Below are positions 6,375 to 7,223 of a DNA stretch of 7,223 bases, in pieces. Position 1 is the stretch's first letter. Each line of letters starts with the position of its first letter. The DNA comes from Proteobacteria bacterium UBA6908 (GTDB lineage Bacteria; Pseudomonadota; Gammaproteobacteria; Acidiferrobacterales; UBA6901): the NCBI GenBank assembly GCA_002451085.1, contig DKBE01000069.1:2346-9568 (forward strand), given 5' to 3'. The notes under the pieces are model-generated. The model was not told the origin of the DNA, ran no database searches, and saw only the letters and a list, made by a program, of their open reading frames with translations. A program made the translations under genes and the position numbers.

Positions 6375-6947
6375 ATGCACCTGCCGTTTCCTGCCCTGTT
6401 TGCTGCTGTACTCGGGACCTCCCTGATGGGATGGACCGCCAGCAACGGGACCGCCACCCCAGGGACGGACAGTGAGGCGAGTTTCCCATCATTCGAGTGT
6501 GTCCAGAAGAACAATTGCACCACGGCTGACAACCAGACCCATACCCACTGGCTGGGCCGGACCCCCTCGGGCAATCTGTATCTGGTGACCCAGTCGGCCT
6601 GCACGGACGCCAATCGCTGCAGCAGCTGGTTCGTGGAGCGCACGGCACGTGGCATGGGCGCCACGCTCAATGTCGAAGGCCGATTCCAGCTGGTTCGGGA
6701 TGGTCAGCGCGTGCCGGACGTGCAAACCTGGCGTGAGGTCTCGGATCACGAGATCGTGAAAACCCGCTACACCTGGGTGTCGGGCACGTATCGCAAGGCC
6801 GAGACACGCACGGTCTATCGTGTCGACGGCGTCGAGTGCGGAACGGCCAGCGAGTGCAACGAGCTCGCCACGCGCGCGCATCAGGAGCACCGCACCGACA
6901 AGGCCCTGCGCATCTGGGAAACCGTGCACAAGGTGTCCTGGATCTGA
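6375..6947 (+). CDS. Unrecognised predicted exported protein with three CX5C cysteine pairs
   Basis: A 190-aa protein I cannot assign to a family. It opens with a hydrophobic segment (about 4-20) ending near WTAS, consistent with a signal peptide and export to the periplasm or beyond. The next 20 or so residues are Ser/Thr/Gly-rich and look unstructured. All six cysteines occur as three CX5C pairs: C42/C48, C76/C82 and C155/C161. The second and third sit in the same pattern Y-x-V-x4-C-x5-C (69-82 and 148-161), suggesting an internal repeat. The tail (165-190) is likely helical and ends KVSWI. The pairs suggest disulfides or, less likely for an exported protein, metal binding. A TTG start at 6357 would add MRRLRS and give the signal peptide a basic n-region, so the start is not certain. 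A sigma-54-like promoter lies upstream. Confidence 0.75.
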   Translation: MHLPFPALFAAVLGTSLMGWTASNGTATPGTDSEASFPSFECVQKNNCTTADNQTHTHWLGRTPSGNLYLVTQSACTDANRCSSWFVERTARGMGATLNVEGRFQLVRDGQRVPDVQTWREVSDHEIVKTRYTWVSGTYRKAETRTVYRVDGVECGTASECNELATRAHQEHRTDKALRIWETVHKVSWI

Positions 6948-6952
6948 TCGCT

Positions 6953-6970
6953 TCGCGCCGCCAGGCGCGA
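6953..6970 (+). terminator. Stem-loop after the exported-protein gene, weak terminator candidate
   Basis: TCGCGCC (6953-6959) and GGCGCGA (6964-6970) form a perfect 7-bp stem with a GCCA loop, starting 5 nt past the stop codon. Only two T's follow, so it lacks the U-tract of a Rho-independent terminator. It may slow transcription or protect the 3' end. Confidence 0.4.
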
Positions 6971-7023
6971 TTGCCGAGCCGGCCGGTTCGCGGTAGCGTG
7001 GGCGGATCAACGTGACCACCGCC

Positions 7024-7223
7024 ATGACCGCCGCGCATAGCCACGCCCACCCGGATCATCACCACGGCCCGCATCACCACGCCGGGCAGACATCCTCGCG
7101 CCGCTTTCTCACGGCGCTGTTGCTGACCACCGGTTTTGCACTGCTGGAAGCGGCCGGTGGCTGGTGGGCCGGATCGCTGGCATTGCTCGGCGATGCCGGC
7201 CACATGTTTTCCGATGCCGTGGC
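7024..7223 (+). CDS. CDF-family cation efflux transporter (CzcD/ZitB-like), N-terminal fragment
   Basis: The first 66 codons of a gene that continues past the window. The N-terminus is His-rich, with nine His in residues 5-19 in clusters HSHAH, HHH and HHH, a common metal-binding leader in cation diffusion facilitators. A transmembrane helix (about 27-46) is followed by the second-helix motif GDAGHMFSDA (56-65). It carries the H60-x3-D64 metal site of Zn/Co/Cd exporters of the CzcD/ZitB type. Such proteins sit in the inner membrane and exchange cytoplasmic divalent metal for protons. A GTG at 7012, in frame and 5 nt after GGCGGA (7001-7006), is an alternative start that would add four residues. 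It lies 76 bp after the preceding gene on the same strand. Confidence 0.88.
   Translation, partial: MTAAHSHAHPDHHHGPHHHAGQTSSRRFLTALLLTTGFALLEAAGGWWAGSLALLGDAGHMFSDAV

Noticed and set aside
6094..6475. Plus-strand small frames 6094-6426 and 6206-6475 in the divergent intergenic region
   Set aside because: Pro/Arg-rich composition, no Shine-Dalgarno, and they run into the exported-protein gene in other frames.

Overview
The window looks like chromosomal DNA of a GC-rich proteobacterium, most likely a gammaproteobacterium. I infer this from the uniformly high GC, the protein sequences (proteobacterial MutM, dynamin-like GTPase, GldA/F/G-type transporter plus DUF4340 protein) and tight operon packing. 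I see no phage, IS, CRISPR, tRNA or rRNA signature.

Minus strand, 6029 down to 1274: a compact five-gene run. An ABC-2 type ATPase (5082-6029), its membrane permease (4330-5085), a GldG-like membrane-anchored auxiliary protein (2985-4328) and a DUF4340 membrane-anchored protein (2102-2983) form one predicted envelope exporter. They are joined by an ATGA overlap and two 1-nt gaps. The DNA repair glycosylase mutM (1274-2089) follows 12 nt later and is probably co-transcribed. A strong hairpin sits just past mutM. A 185-bp, palindrome-rich spacer follows, then a dynamin-like GTPase gene (1-1088, minus strand) that has its own Shine-Dalgarno and runs off the left edge.

Plus strand, right end: a 345-bp divergent intergenic region contains an AT-rich island with an operator-like inverted repeat (6265-6281), a perfect 16-bp palindrome (6290-6305) and a sequence that fits the sigma-54 -24/-12 promoter consensus well (6319-6336). 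It lies in front of a predicted exported protein of 190 aa (6375-6947) that I do not recognise. Its only six cysteines form three CX5C pairs, two of them inside a repeated Y-x-V-x4-C-x5-C motif. After a 7-bp stem-loop comes the start of a CDF-type cation efflux transporter with a His-rich N-terminus (7024-7223), cut by the window edge.

Most of the window is housekeeping or transport. The least explained part is the putative sigma-54-controlled, cysteine-paired exported protein at 6250-6947. Function and regulation there are inference from sequence alone.
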